Below are positions 47,425 to 64,000 of a DNA stretch of 64,000 bases, one piece after another; the first letter of the stretch is position 1; every line of letters begins with the position of its first letter. The position numbers and the translations under genes were made by a program. This DNA comes from Delphinapterus leucas (taxonomy: Eukaryota; Chordata; Mammalia; Artiodactyla; Monodontidae). The notes beneath the pieces are model-generated. The model saw nothing but the letters and a program-made list of their open reading frames with translations. It had not been told where the DNA came from and searched no databases. Location of the stretch: positions 86,126,964 to 86,190,963 of the forward strand of contig NW_022098076.1 of assembly GCF_002288925.2 (NCBI RefSeq), given 5' to 3'.

Positions 47425-47743
47425 GTTTCAGCCTGGAAAAACATCCCTTTTTTTAAATTTCACACAGCAAAGCAAGTTAAAAACTTCACTCGTCAAATAA
47501 ATGATAATTTAAACAAGAACTTGCTAAAGAAACCTCATCACAACAACGTTTTAGGGCCTGATCACTTTAAGTCCATGGGGCCATTAATGAATAGGAACCA
47601 AGTGTCTCTTTTATAATCTGCAAGCCGTTTTCCTACAACAAGAAGGCGTAACATGTTTCCTTGACTCAGGTGATACATTTAGAAAAGAAATCATGATTTT
47701 TCTCTTTTGCTGTAACAGGCAGACACTGCGTTTCTCATTGTGA

Positions 47744-47983
<240 letters not shown>

Positions 47984-48662
47984 TTACGGGATGCCCGCCA
48001 GCTAGCTCAGGGAAACCCGCCTCTCATCCATAAGGAGAATGGGTCTGGAAGCACAAGTATACGTACCCTTTCTTATCTGCCCCCATCAGAAACACACTAC
48101 ACTGCTCTAATAAACAGCATTACCATACACAGAGGTACTCTTTCCTGCTGGGCAATGAACTCTACCCATTCAAGATACATCGAGGGTACGGAACCTGGTA
48201 CGTGCTTTATTTACAATCAAAAGTCACTGTATAACATGGAGGCAAACCGTTCTTTATGCTTCCCTTATGCTTTTAAAAGAGCGCCAATTCAACTCATATT
48301 AGGATTCATTTCTGAAAAAAACAGACTTTAGAATGCCTTTTCATCTAAGCCATCTAAGGGTTTATAATGTACGTATGTCTGAGAATTTGAATTTTATGTA
48401 GAGAAGCAGCATTACATGTACATTAGCAGTCCTACTTCAGCGTGTTTAAGTCAATCCCTATGAATTGTCCTGCCAGTGATATCCCTTAACACACTGCAGA
48501 ACAAACTGAAAACTTAAGAAACATTATGATATTGAAATAACTAAGAGGCACTCAAGGTCAAATAAAGAATATCCTGCTGTTGGCACTGAAGTTTTGCGTG
48601 CGTTCTCCACCCCCCCCTCACACACACACACACATACACTCACTCATAGCTACAATAAATCA

Positions 48663-48806
<144 letters not shown>

Positions 48807-49233
48807 TTACTTCAGCGTATTAAAATACAGTTTTGACTCTCATAATTAGCTAGAGACTATCAAATGTAAATATGACTACATATGAATTCACATTGTAATG
48901 CACTCAAATATGTTTCTGTTGTTACAGTTGGAATTCAAGTGGAATGATTACTGTTGTAATAAATAAGACCTGTCTGGGATTGTACAGATATTTCCACTTT
49001 ACTATACGTAAAAATGGGTAATGGGGTCACAGTGGGATTCCCCACCTTTCCTCCTCCCGCCCATTTTCACAGAAATACTTGGGGCAAAAAAAACAAAAAA
49101 CCTTTCGGTCCTAAAGTTGCAGTCTTGAGAGAAATGAAGCCAAAATATTAGAAAGCCTCCTTTAATAAGTAAACAAATTTTAAAATGTATATATATGTGT
49201 GTGTATCTGAAAACTGGCAGAACCCAGGACTTA

Positions 49234-49476
<243 letters not shown>

Positions 49477-50040
49477 TTACAATGTGCTCTTCTAGTATAT
49501 TTACAGATTCAAGCTCTTCTTCAGCTGACATGAACAGGTGCGCTGCCCATTTGCATGAACTAGGTTCTAGGGAGCCTTTAATCTAAGACAGAACATACCT
49601 GAGACCAACCCTTAATTGAAGTTCTCCTAATTCTTCTCGTTTCTTAAGAGGCTTTAACTCAATATGTACTTCTAACCAGGGAGATTTTATAAATCCTGGC
49701 TTTTAGAAACACGAGGGCACACCATAACGGAAACCAAGAGACAGAACAGCGAGCTGGAGACAGAAGTGGGAGAGGAGAGCTGAACTGAGACACAGCAAAT
49801 GGGTAGGTTTTCCCACTTTGCGAAGAAAGGCAATTCTGTGCCACATGGTCGTCTAGGACCACGCTAGTCATTACAGAACAGATATCAGAAAGCAAAAAAT
49901 GCCTGTGTGTCCTTGGAAAATCTAACATGAGTTTCCAATTAAACCATCTCTCACCTGGTAGACTGCCCATTTGCAGGATGACTCGTACACTCTGAGAAAA
50001 TCCATTTGGAGCATGTGAAATTTGGTATCTACTACATGTC

Positions 50041-50180
50041 ACTCACTGTCAGGTACTTTATGTATCTTGTTCAGTAAGAGAGAGGTTATCTCAATCTTAT
50101 GAATGAGCCAGTCAGCTCAGATAGGACAAGCTGGGTAAGGTCACACTGCTAAGTAGTGGGGACCAGGATCCAATTCCAAA
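50041..50180 (+). repeat. MIR-like relic in TRIP12 intron
   Basis: 'ctcactgtcaggtactttat' followed by 'taaggtcacactgctaagta' resembles MIR. Weak. Confidence 0.4.
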
Positions 50181-50787
50181 AGGAACACTTGCTGTTTTCA
50201 ATTCCAGGTGACACTTAGTGCCTAAAAGTGCCAGGTACACCACATGTTTTAATAAGCAGCAAATCAAAGTGGACATAAAAATAATAATTGAGATGAAAAC
50301 GCTAAGTCATTTAAAGATTTCCAGATTCAGTCGGTAATAAAGGTGTAGTCTAAAGCTAGTACTCAAAAAAAGAAACAAAAAGGTTTCCAACCTGGGGAAA
50401 CCAAACACCTTCCAGACCCTTTCTATGACACCTCACTATCAGTAAGTAGTTTTCTGAGATTCTTGTTGCACTTTAAGTAAAGATGGCTGGAAAAAAATGA
50501 TGCACATAAACTCATTAACTCCATTCTCACAAGTGTTCTCTGGATTTGGCAACTAGGTAATTTGCAACATTTCCTTAAAACTTCAAGGACTAACCTCACT
50601 CATGAAACAATCAACATCTCAGCGAATCCAGAAAGTTTAGCTTAAAAACAACAACAAGTAACCTCCCCAGTGTCACTTTCATTACTATGGACCCATGGCT
50701 CTCCCCGCCAGCCACAGGTGTACAGAAACCCAAGTCCCACTCTCCACCAAGCAGCGTCCAGGGTCAGCTGACAAGAATGCTATGCCT

Positions 50788-51073
50788 GGGACTTCCCTGG
50801 TGGGCGCAGTGGTTAAGAATCCACCTGCCAATGCAGGGGGCACGGGTTCGAACCCTGGTCCGGGAAGATCCCACATGCCTCGGAGCAACTAAGCCCATGC
50901 GCCACAACTACTGAAGCCTGCGCTCCACAACAAGAGAAGCCACTGCAATGAGAAGCCCGCACACCTCAATGAAGAGTAGCCCCCACTCGCCGCAACTAGA
51001 GAAAACCCGTGCACAGCAACGAAGATCCAACAGAGCCAAAAAAAAAAAAAAAAACAGAAACAAAAAGAAAAAC
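50788..51073 (+). mobile_element. CHR SINE, long form, in TRIP12 intron (antisense)
   Basis: Head 'gggacttccctggtgggcgc' (with an extra G), long body and A-rich tail. The flanking 'aatgctatgc' at 50776-50785 and 51074-51083 is the target duplication. It ends about 290 bases from the exon at 51362, on its donor side, and lies antisense to the gene. Confidence 0.93.
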
Positions 51074-51361
51074 AATGCTATGCTTACTCAATCACACATG
51101 GATCCCATGTTCTTTTATACTATATTTAATACTTATTTATATATGTTATACATTATACTTAATACATTATATTTAATATTCTTCCTCACTCAGGAAATGA
51201 TCTTATCTTTCCCAAACATCCACCCCGCCACCGCACCCAACCATCTACCTTTCTGTTTGCAACAATGGGGTCTTTGACTAAATAGCACAGAGAGACCCCA
51301 CTAAGATAATTATAGGTACAGAACTAGAGACGACCATTTCTTTTACACACAAGCTACTCAC

Positions 51362-51475
51362 TTCTTCCGGATAGAAGTACTGAAGGTGACTGAGTGGGAA
51401 GACTGATTCAAATCCATCTCTGAATGAATCAAACTGCCTGGAAACGCCTTCATTTAGTGCCCAGAATATAACCAG
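51362..51475 (-). CDS. TRIP12: TRIP12 exon: HECT N-lobe segment
   Basis: Encodes exactly 38 codons: [19 protein letters not shown] then [19 protein letters not shown]. The pattern 'R.Q..SFR.GF..VFP...L' is a HECT N-lobe signature, where the chain packs under the E2-binding sub-domain. Acceptor 'ttttgcag', donor 'gtgagt', both strong; both ends fall on codon boundaries. An out-of-frame use of nearby ATGs would give no HECT match, so the frame is certain. Confidence 0.97.
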
Positions 51476-56226
<4,751 letters not shown>

Positions 56227-56954
56227 TCACAACAGTCACACCAAGCTTCTAGCACTGCCTCAATTCTTTAAGTGACACTTCAAGAGGTCATTTTAAAAGG
56301 TCAAGTAATCCCCAGGGGAAAAAAACATATTTAAAGAACTGTTTCTCTCAGTACATGAAACTGTCCCCATTTAAGCTCAATTTGGGGCTGATATTGTTAA
56401 AAAAAAAAAAAAAATTCGAATACTGAAGATTCCTATTGAAACACTGGCCCTAAAATAGAAGTTTTCAATAATGGACATACATTCTCCATAAGGATCTCAA
56501 CACCAAGAGGTGTTTAGAGGAGTCTTACTCAATTTTGGACCAAGTGAACTTAATTCCACTTCAGTCTGTATTATTGCATATTTGGAAGGAAGAATGTAGA
56601 AGACCAATTAGTTATAACTAAAATGAAAAAATGGAACTTCAAAAATAAATGATTAACAGCACATCCTTTCAACAACAATGAAATTGTAAGCCTGACATCA
56701 GATGAAAACGTCTTACACATATTGACAAAGTATCTCAGAAAACATGAGAAGAAAAAAATGAAGAAAAGTCCAGAAACACTCAAACCTCTGTGAATACTAG
56801 TTTTGGGGGTTATTTTCACTCCTGCACGTTAATGGAAATTTATTGCAGTTTAGCCACATGCTCATACTTTTCCTACTTAATTAAAAATCTAACTCAAACA
56901 CTTAAAAATATATATAATTAAAACCACCCTTAATGTTGCCTGATTCTCTGAACC

Positions 56955-57125
56955 CTTGCTACTAAAGGAATGGTCCACAGACTGGCACTTGGGTATCACC
57001 TGAATGCTGGTAAGAAAATGTGGAAACCTGGGCCTGACCCATGAACTGCTGAATCAAAACTGGCTTTTTAAATAAATTCTCCAAGCAATTCATATGCACA
57101 TTAAGGTTTGTGAAGCAGTGTTTTA
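56955..57125 (+). mobile_element. hAT-type DNA transposon relic, MER5-like, in TRIP12 intron
   Basis: 'ggaatggtccacagactggc', 'gggtatcacctgaatgctgg' and 'aacctgggcctgacccatga' match the MER5-type order. It lies only about 90 bases from the exon at 57215. Confidence 0.65.
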
Positions 57126-57163
57126 AAATATAGCATTAAATGCAGGGGATTAAGGTACCGTCA

Positions 57164-57385
<222 letters not shown>

Positions 57386-57648
57386 TCACCAAACTTTAGA
57401 TGCTATTTCCCAAAACAAGACAGACCCGGTAATTAAGAACATTTAAGAAATTCAGTATTCTCAAAATCAGATAGCAGATCAAAGAATGAAGTCCTCTAGA
57501 GCTGGAAGGGCCTCCCTTATTTGATAAATGAGAAAACAAAGGTGAAAAGAAATTAGGTCAGAGAGCCAGGCCCTCTACTATGAGCTAAATATGCATAATG
57601 AACTGTAAGGGCCCTTTACCTGAACTGAATAACAAATTGGCTTAGTCA

Positions 57649-57777
<129 letters not shown>

Positions 57778-58099
57778 CTACAGAGGAACAGAAGTAGGAC
57801 AAGTCAAAGTTTAGAATCTGTGCTGCCCTTTTTTTAACCTGCCAACCTTTTGGCAATGGGTACTAATCGCAACTGTTCACCAGAACGTATTAGAGATTAT
57901 TTCCCAAACTGTCCTGTCTTCCCTCAGTCTAGGTCGCCTGGAATGAGAACCAGCAACCCTTTACTATTTCCTGCTTCCTGTGGCCCCAACATTTTAATTG
58001 TATGGTTCAAACTAATATACTAATACGAGTACCCTTGCAGCTATATACCGTGCCCTCAGGGAACAGATGGCACTGTCTGGAATGGATTTCTTTCCCATT

Positions 58100-58360
58100 C
58101 TCTCTCTGGTGAACTGTTCCCCTGGAACCAACTCAAATGTCTACTCCTTAGGAGAAGCCTCTTTATCTGCCCAAGCAGTTACTTTGCTTCTTTTTCAGAA
58201 CTTACATTTTGGCTACTTAAGTACTCACCACATTAGACTACCATGATTTCATTACATGCTTGCATACCTCACTGAGGGGTAACTTTAATTCACCTTGTAT
58301 CCATTGTAATGCCTGGGCAAGCATCAGCCATTTAATAGAGGTTTGTTGAATAAAACACAA
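58100..58360 (+). repeat. L2 LINE 3' end relic
   Basis: 'aactcaaatgtctactcctt', 'taatgcctgggcaagcatca' and the terminal 'aggtttgttgaataaa' follow the L2 3' end. Confidence 0.7.
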
Positions 58361-58689
58361 AAAAAGGAACGTCTGGACCCACACCAGCACCCACAGTTAT
58401 TCCTTCATGTTCTACCAAGGTCCTATCAGCTCACACCATAAATTAGATATGCAACTAAAGATAAGTTAATTCCATAGTTTATAAGCCTAATCTAACCACA
58501 GTCCTGTCAGGAAGGTTATATTTCACTTACTGATTACTTGTAAATAATGAGCATTATTTCAGCATTAACACAGTTTCTTTCCCCACTAGCTTAAAGGATC
58601 TGATGTAGTCCACAAAACGGTTAACTGTAACTTTCCAAACAGTGACCTGCTTGGGTCTGGCAAAGCCTTCTAGACCCAGCTCCACGTCT

Positions 58690-59390
58690 CTGTCAGTACT
58701 CCACGGCTGTAACTGGCATCAATATTCACCTCCTGCTGCAACCAAAGCCTTGGAGCCACCCGTGATGCTTCCCTTTCTGGCGCCTTAACAACCCATCATT
58801 AAACACTGTAAGCCCCACCTTCAGAATATGTTCCAAACTGGTCACCACAGCATCTCTTATCTGGCCCAGTGCTAGAGGCTCCTAAGTGGTCTCTGCAATG
58901 GCGCTCTCCACACCTCATGTCCTACTCTCACAGCGTGAGAGTGGATCCTCATACAACCTAAGTTCACATCACTCCTCCACAGCCTCCAAAGGCTCCCCAT
59001 CTCGTTCAAGCAAAAGCTCAAATTCTTAGCTTGGCCTGGGTGTCCTATGTGATCCCTTGACTCCTATTTCTAGCCACTGTCATCCTCCAACAGGCAGGGA
59101 ATTCTGCCTCAGGGCTTTTGCTTCACTTTTCTTTTGCTAAGAGATAGCCTTTCCCCTAGATAGTAATGACTACTGCTCAAATGTCACCTCATTCCACCCT
59201 ATCCTCTCCCCATCATGCTCTATCTTCTTATTTTGCTTTAGTTCTTCAGCACACATCCTACATACATGTACATGAATGAATGAGTGTGTGTGTGTGTGTG
59301 TGTGTGTGTATCGGCCTCCCCAAACTAAAAGCTCCATGACAGTAAGGACTTTGTGTATTTTGTTCTCCACTCACACGTGAGCCTAGGAGG
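58690..59390 (+). repeat. L2 LINE relic with GT microsatellite inside
   Basis: 'ctgcctcagggcttttgctt', 'ctgctcaaatgtcacctcat' and 'aaagctccatgacagtaagg' follow the L2 order. The (GT)n at 59284-59310 grew inside it. Confidence 0.7.
59284..59310. repeat. (GT)n microsatellite
   Basis: About thirteen GT units; likely variable in length. Confidence 0.93.
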
Positions 59391-60413
59391 AAGGCAGGGA
59401 AAGAAGAAAAGAAAAAAACTGCAGTAACACCTGGTATCCACCAGATGGTGCTTTAAAGCCAGTTAATCCTAGCTCCTTTTAGCATAATTATCCCAGGTTA
59501 AACAGAAATCATAGATTAGATCAGCCTATTTCCTTCATCCAAATACTGTTACTGCTAACAGCAAAACAGACTTAACTTAAAATATTAAGTGACATGGGCA
59601 AAACTGTATACACTTTCATCCCAGGAAGCCTCTGTGAGGGTGGAAGGACCAGGTCACACCTGCTCTGGCGAGTCACCCCTGCACTGGGCTGGCCAGCAAC
59701 CCCGTGGATAGACCTGACCTTTCCAGGGATCTTTATCCTACCCAGCCACTCCCCTAAAAAAAAAGATAGGTACTGTGGTTTTGCTTCATTTGTTTTGAAA
59801 GGAATGAGGAGATACAAAATTTGCCAGCCCAAAATGTCTCTTTGGCATGCGGATTATTTACAGCTGAAAACAATCAAGGCCCAAAAGACTCAGGAAGAAA
59901 CTGACTTACTCTCTAACTGCCTAAAAGAATTTTGATAAAGGGCCGGTTCCCACAACAGAGCTATCACCAGAGGTATCTGCAAAGAATATGGGCTAGGGAT
60001 GGTGGCAGGAAAACAGGGCCTAGGGATCAGAGTCCACTCTGGGTCCCATTGTCTCTGCCTGGCCTGGCAAATATTTGTTTACCAAACATTTGCTCCATGT
60101 GGAATGCCTTCCTCCCGCCTTTGAAGTCCCAAACCACTACCCCCAACATCCTCTTTTGTCTTTGGCTGAAGACAGTATTTAAGAGGAGGGTTTTGGCCAT
60201 TTTGGTGAGTTACTCAGACTTCCTGTGACCAGCCAGAAGAACCCAGAAGGGTAGAGGAAAATGTCTTCCAAAAGGAAGGAAAAGCATAAAGCTCTAGAAA
60301 CAAACACAGAAAAACAAAAAAGTTTGACAACTTGTGTTATTTGAAACTTTCAAAGTCTTTCTCTTTCAAAACCTAATGCTTATATACTAGCATATACCAC
60401 GTAACAGATAATG

Positions 60414-60594
60414 TTGTGTTTTACACATTTTAGCATTTAATCACTTAAACAACATAATGAGGTAGGCACAGTCACTGTGCCCTTTGTTGGGTTATTACTG
60501 GGGAGTTTACATAACTAGCCCGACTTCATACAGCTAGTAAGTGGCAGCACCAGGCTCCCCAGTCCATGCTCCTAACCTTTCATCGTCCTGGCGG
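60414..60594 (+). repeat. MIR/MIR3-like segment between two near-identical 23-mers
   Basis: The inner part ('acaacataatgaggtaggca', 'cttcatacagctagtaagtg') is MIR3-like. It is bracketed by 60391-60413 and 60595-60617, which match at 21 of 23 bases. Confidence 0.5.
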
Positions 60595-61689
60595 CATATA
60601 CCACGTGACAGGTAATGGGCTTAAGTGGTTTGCTGAGCCCAGAGACTGGCTTAGTTCCCCCCTGGCTTACCAGTCATCTCTATTCAAGAATGGAGCCCAT
60701 TCTGTTCTGACATTTTGGTCAGGATTCTTCTAGAGCTAGTTAGAAAGGCTTCCTAACAGACACCAGCTGACTTGTACGGTTGAATCTGGCTGACAACCCG
60801 AGGCCCTAAGCATATATAAAGCCAGCACTCCAACCCTTCTTCTTCAATGAAGTCGGCTCACAGAATTTTTTCCAGAGTCACCAGGAAAGATCCATCAGTG
60901 GAAATCATAAAATTGTGATTTCTGTATCAGCATTTCAATCCTGACCCGTGGAACAATCAGCGTGATGCTATTCTGAACTTAAGTTTAGGTTTCATGTAAG
61001 ACGCAATCTGAACAGGGGCATGAAGGATGAGAGAGTAAAGACGTTCATTCCTGACGAGAGAAAAATATGTTGGAGTAAAACGAAGTAGAAAAAGCGTGTT
61101 TAAATAACCAAGCAGAACAAGCTGGCTACAGCAAAGGTCTTACAGTTTCATGAGTAAGAAATTTGGACATGTAAACATATAAGAGCTGTATCCTCTGAGC
61201 AACAGGCATGACCGGGGTAGATTCAAAAGACCCAAATTTCTTATCCCAGCTTCCATTCCATCTGCCTCCCGTCCCCTCCAGAGCTACTCCCTTCTGCTAT
61301 TCACCACCAAGCCTGATCCTCTGTTCAAGCTACACCCTTTGATTCCTTAACTCTCCCCTCTCTTTCCTGAAACAGGCTCCTCATCTGAAAGGCTCATTCA
61401 CTTGGTACCTATACCACTCACTTTCCACACCCATTCGCACTCTGTCCTGCGTCCCCCGCAACTCTGCTGTGATCCTGGGAATGCAGGAACTCTGCCATAA
61501 CCTGGATCCTGGCACTCTGTATACTTAGTACGTAACTACTTACAATTTTAAATTTGATGATTAAATACTGTCAACTATTCAAAAGTCTTAATGAGGAGGA
61601 GAAAATGCTTAAGAAAACGAGTGAAAAATCAAAGTCAGGATTAAAATCACTTGGTTAACTACAGACAGCTTTGTAGATTAAACTGCTAC

Positions 61690-61830
61690 ATACACATAGT
61701 GCTCACCAAGAGCCCGGCACGGTTCTAACTCTTCACCACATGAACTGTCACAACTCTGAGGCTGTACTACAACCCACACTTCACAGATAAGAAAACTGGG
61801 AGGCAGAGTTGTTGGCTTTTATAAATAAAT
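61690..61830 (+). repeat. MIR/MIR3-like relic
   Basis: 'agtgctcaccaagagcccgg' and 'cacttcacagataagaaaac' in MIR order. Confidence 0.5.
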
Positions 61831-61920
61831 AATAAGTAAATGGAGTATTTGGAAATGTCATGTGCATAAGTTTCAGATGTCCAAAAACTTAAGTTTTGTC
61901 TTAAAAAAAAAAAAAAATTA

Positions 61921-62186
61921 AGATACTTCACTGCTGGTCCAATGCGTTAAGACTCTGTGCTCCCAATGCAGGGGGCCCACGTTCGATGACTGCTCAGGGA
62001 ACTAGATCCTGTATGCATGCTGCAGCTAAGAGTCTGCATGCCACAACTAAAGGAGCTTGCATGCTGCAACTAAGAATTCCTCATGCCGCAACTAAAAAAA
62101 GATCCCACGTGCTGCAACTAAGACTCGGCGCAGCCAAAATAAATAAATAAAATAAATAATAAATAAATAAAATAAATATTTTTAAA
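61921..62186 (+). mobile_element. Old, diverged tRNA-derived SINE
   Basis: Still shows 'aatgcagggggcccacgttc' and repeated 'catgctgcaactaag' blocks, ending in an (AAAT)n tail. It is much more diverged than the other copies, so it is an older relative of the CHR group. Confidence 0.8.
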
Positions 62187-62369
62187 AAATTAAGGGAAAG
62201 AGGAAGGAAAGTATCCCCAGGAGACTCAATACTTCAGAGTCAATTATAGAAAATCATTATTTTGAGTCTTTTGGCATACTGGCCTGGCTATTTAAAAACA
62301 TCTCAAAAGAAACAAAAGAAAGATTAGAAAGAAAGTAAAGCTGTCTTTTTTCATGGGTGACATGACTGT

Positions 62370-62700
62370 CTACAACATGGAACAGCAAATTACAGCTCAG
62401 GCCCTACTGCCTGTTTTGTACAGTCTGTAGGCTAAGAATGGGCTTTACAATATTAAACGGTTGAAAAAATCCTTGAATAGTATCTCACAATGTGTGAAAA
62501 TTATATGGCTTCAAATTTCAGTGACTATCAATAAAGTTTTATTGGAAAACAGCCCTGCTCATTCATGTTTGTATTGTGTACGGCCACTTTCACGCTACAA
62601 AGCCAGAAGTGAGGAGCTGTGATGAAGACCACATGGTCCACAAAGCCTGAAACATTTGTTATCTTGCTCTTCACAGAAAAGTTGCCCAAGCCCCGTATCT
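62370..62700 (+). mobile_element. Non-autonomous DNA transposon relic, probably hAT type
   Basis: 'aataaagttttattggaaaa', 'cagccctgctcattcatgtt', 'ccactttcacgctacaaagc' and 'gaaaagttgcccaagcccc' follow a widespread mammalian element that I place in the hAT group. Exact family uncertain. Confidence 0.6.
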
Positions 62701-62714
62701 ACAACAATCCTAAA

Positions 62715-64000
62715 TGATCTATTTAAAATTTTTAGAACCAATAATTAAGTTATCAAGGTCACAGAAAACAAGGTCAACAAAGAAAACTTTACTTCTACAA
62801 ACTAACAGCAACTGGAAATTGAAAAGAAATAATATTATTTTCAAAACCATCAAAAAACATGAACTATTTGGGAGGAACTTAATAAAACATGTACACGAGA
62901 GACCTCTAGACTGCAGTTATGAAGCATACTGAGAGAAGTTAAAGACCTAAATCAGAGAAAGGCTACGCTGTATTCACGCACTGGAAGATTCAATACCATA
63001 AAACATCAACTCTCTCCGAAACTGATCATGATTCAACACAAACCTAATCAACATCCCGTGAGAGACTTCCCTGGTGGCGCAGTGGTTAAGAATCTGCCTG
63101 CCAGTGCAGGGGACACAGGTTTGATCCCTGGTCCGGGAAGACCCCACATGCCGTGGAGCAACTAACCCAGTGCACCACAACTACTGAGCCTGTGTGCCAC
63201 ACCTACTGAAGCCTGCACGCCTTAGAGCCTGTGCTCGGCAACAAGAGACGCTACCGCAATGAGAAGGCCGCGCACCGCAGTGAAGAGTAGCCCCCGCTCA
63301 CCGCAACTGGAGAGAGCCCGCGCGCTGCAACAAAGACCCAATGCAGCTAAAAAAAAAAAAAAAAAAAAAAAAACTCAAAACAGATTGTAGGCCTAAATAT
63401 AAGAGTTAAAACTATACAACTTCTAAAAAAACAAATAAGAAAAAATGTTTGAGACCACGGTTTAATGGACATTTTCTTGGGATACAAAAAGCATAAACCA
63501 GAAAGGAAAAAAATTGATAAACTGGATTTCATCAAAATTAACAACTTCTGCTCTTTCAAAGATATTTCATCAGGAAATGAAAAGATAAACAACAGGCTGA
63601 AAGAAAATATTTGCAAAACACTTATCTCATAAAGGACTTGTATGCAGAATGTATAAAGAACTCCTAAAAGCTCTGATAAAACAAAACCCAATGAAAAAGT
63701 GGGCAGAATTCCTGGACACTTCCTCCAAAGAAGATAAGAAATGAAAAGACAGTATCATTAATCATCAGTGAAATGCAAATTAAAACTACAGTAAATCCAC
63801 TAGAATAACTAAAATTTAAAAGACTGGCAATAACCAAGTTTTGGTAAGCATGTGAAGCAACTGAAATTCACATACTGCATTACTGGTGGGAAGGAAAAAT
63901 GGGGCAGTTACTCTGGAAAACGGTTTGGTGTTTCATATAAAGTCAAAACATACCTTACCAAAAGACTGAGCCATTCAACCCTGAAGTATTTTATATTTTA
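62715..64000 (+). mobile_element. L1 ORF2 fragment split by a CHR SINE, in TRIP12 intron (antisense)
   Basis: L1 text before the SINE ('caccggaagattc'-like region at 62980) and after it ('aactggatttcatcaaaatt', 'aaaatatttgcaaaacactt', 'gtgaagcaactgaaattcac'). The frame is broken. It continues beyond the window. Confidence 0.75.
63063..63373 (+). mobile_element. CHR SINE, long form, nested in L1
   Basis: Complete long copy from 'gacttccctggtggcgcagt' to an A-tail of about 24. It interrupts the L1, so it is the younger insertion. No clean target duplication was found. Confidence 0.93.

Larger units (their letters stand above)
43950..47743 (-). other. TRIP12: TRIP12 3' UTR (inferred extent)
   Basis: Follows the stop codon and runs to the most distal good poly(A) signal. 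No SINE, L1 or other recognised insertion occurs in these 3.8 kb, although the flanks are full of them; this is what a constrained 3' UTR would look like. The extent rests on that contrast and on the signal at 43975-43980, and matches a long 3' UTR as I recall for TRIP12. The left boundary is therefore approximate. Confidence 0.65.
57778..64000 (-). other. TRIP12: TRIP12 intron (3' part), runs off the window
   Basis: At least 6.2 kb of intron upstream of the first identified HECT exon. It contains two L2 pieces, MIR relics, two SINEs, a hAT relic and an L1 (listed). A short exon could be hidden, but none with TRIP12-like protein was recognised. Confidence 0.7.

Noticed and set aside
57778..64000. 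A further upstream TRIP12 exon
   Set aside because: I looked for minus-strand coding text with splice sites that would join to the VGTGLGP exon and found none, so the next exon probably lies beyond 64000.

Overview
This is a mammalian nuclear window, almost certainly from a cetacean and probably a toothed whale. The main evidence is at least fifteen tRNA-derived SINEs of the CHR type (head 'cttccctggtggcgcagtgg'), several with clear target-site duplications. There are also Cetartiodactyla-type L1 3' ends. I saw no Alu and no ruminant BovB/Bov-A. Family names come from memory of consensus sequences; no database was searched.

Two protein-coding genes are visible, both on the minus strand and head to tail. 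From about 43.95 to 64 kb lies the 3' end of TRIP12, a HECT-type E3 ubiquitin ligase. Eight consecutive coding exons (57777 down to 47744) with GT-AG introns and consistent phase encode the last 369 residues. These make up most of the HECT domain, including the catalytic cysteine codon at 47846-47848. They are followed by a 3' UTR of about 3.8 kb with several poly(A) signals. At 10315-10593 is coding exon 1 of DNER, a Notch-pathway transmembrane EGF-repeat protein; the exon carries the signal peptide and first EGF-like repeat inside a CpG island. Positions 1-10314 are the start of DNER intron 1. The order TRIP12 then DNER matches the layout I recall for human chromosome 2q36, which supports both calls.

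Between them (about 10.8 to 43.9 kb) is intergenic DNA made mostly of L1 fragments, CHR SINEs, MIR/L2 relics, DNA-transposon fossils (Tigger/MER2 and hAT/MER5 types) and three or four retroviral LTR remnants. One is a solo LTR at 27727-28181 with TG...CA ends and a 4-bp target duplication. A 400-N assembly gap (7376-7775) interrupts a purine-rich microsatellite in DNER intron 1.

The two genes have no obvious joint function: one controls protein ubiquitination and the other is a neuronal surface receptor or Notch ligand. I found no undescribed multigene system, no RNA genes and no intact transposon. The points most worth a second look are tandem poly(A) sites in TRIP12, the CTG-encoded leucine run and open upstream frame of DNER exon 1, datable SINE and LTR insertions, and a possible conserved noncoding block near 23.2-23.6 kb.
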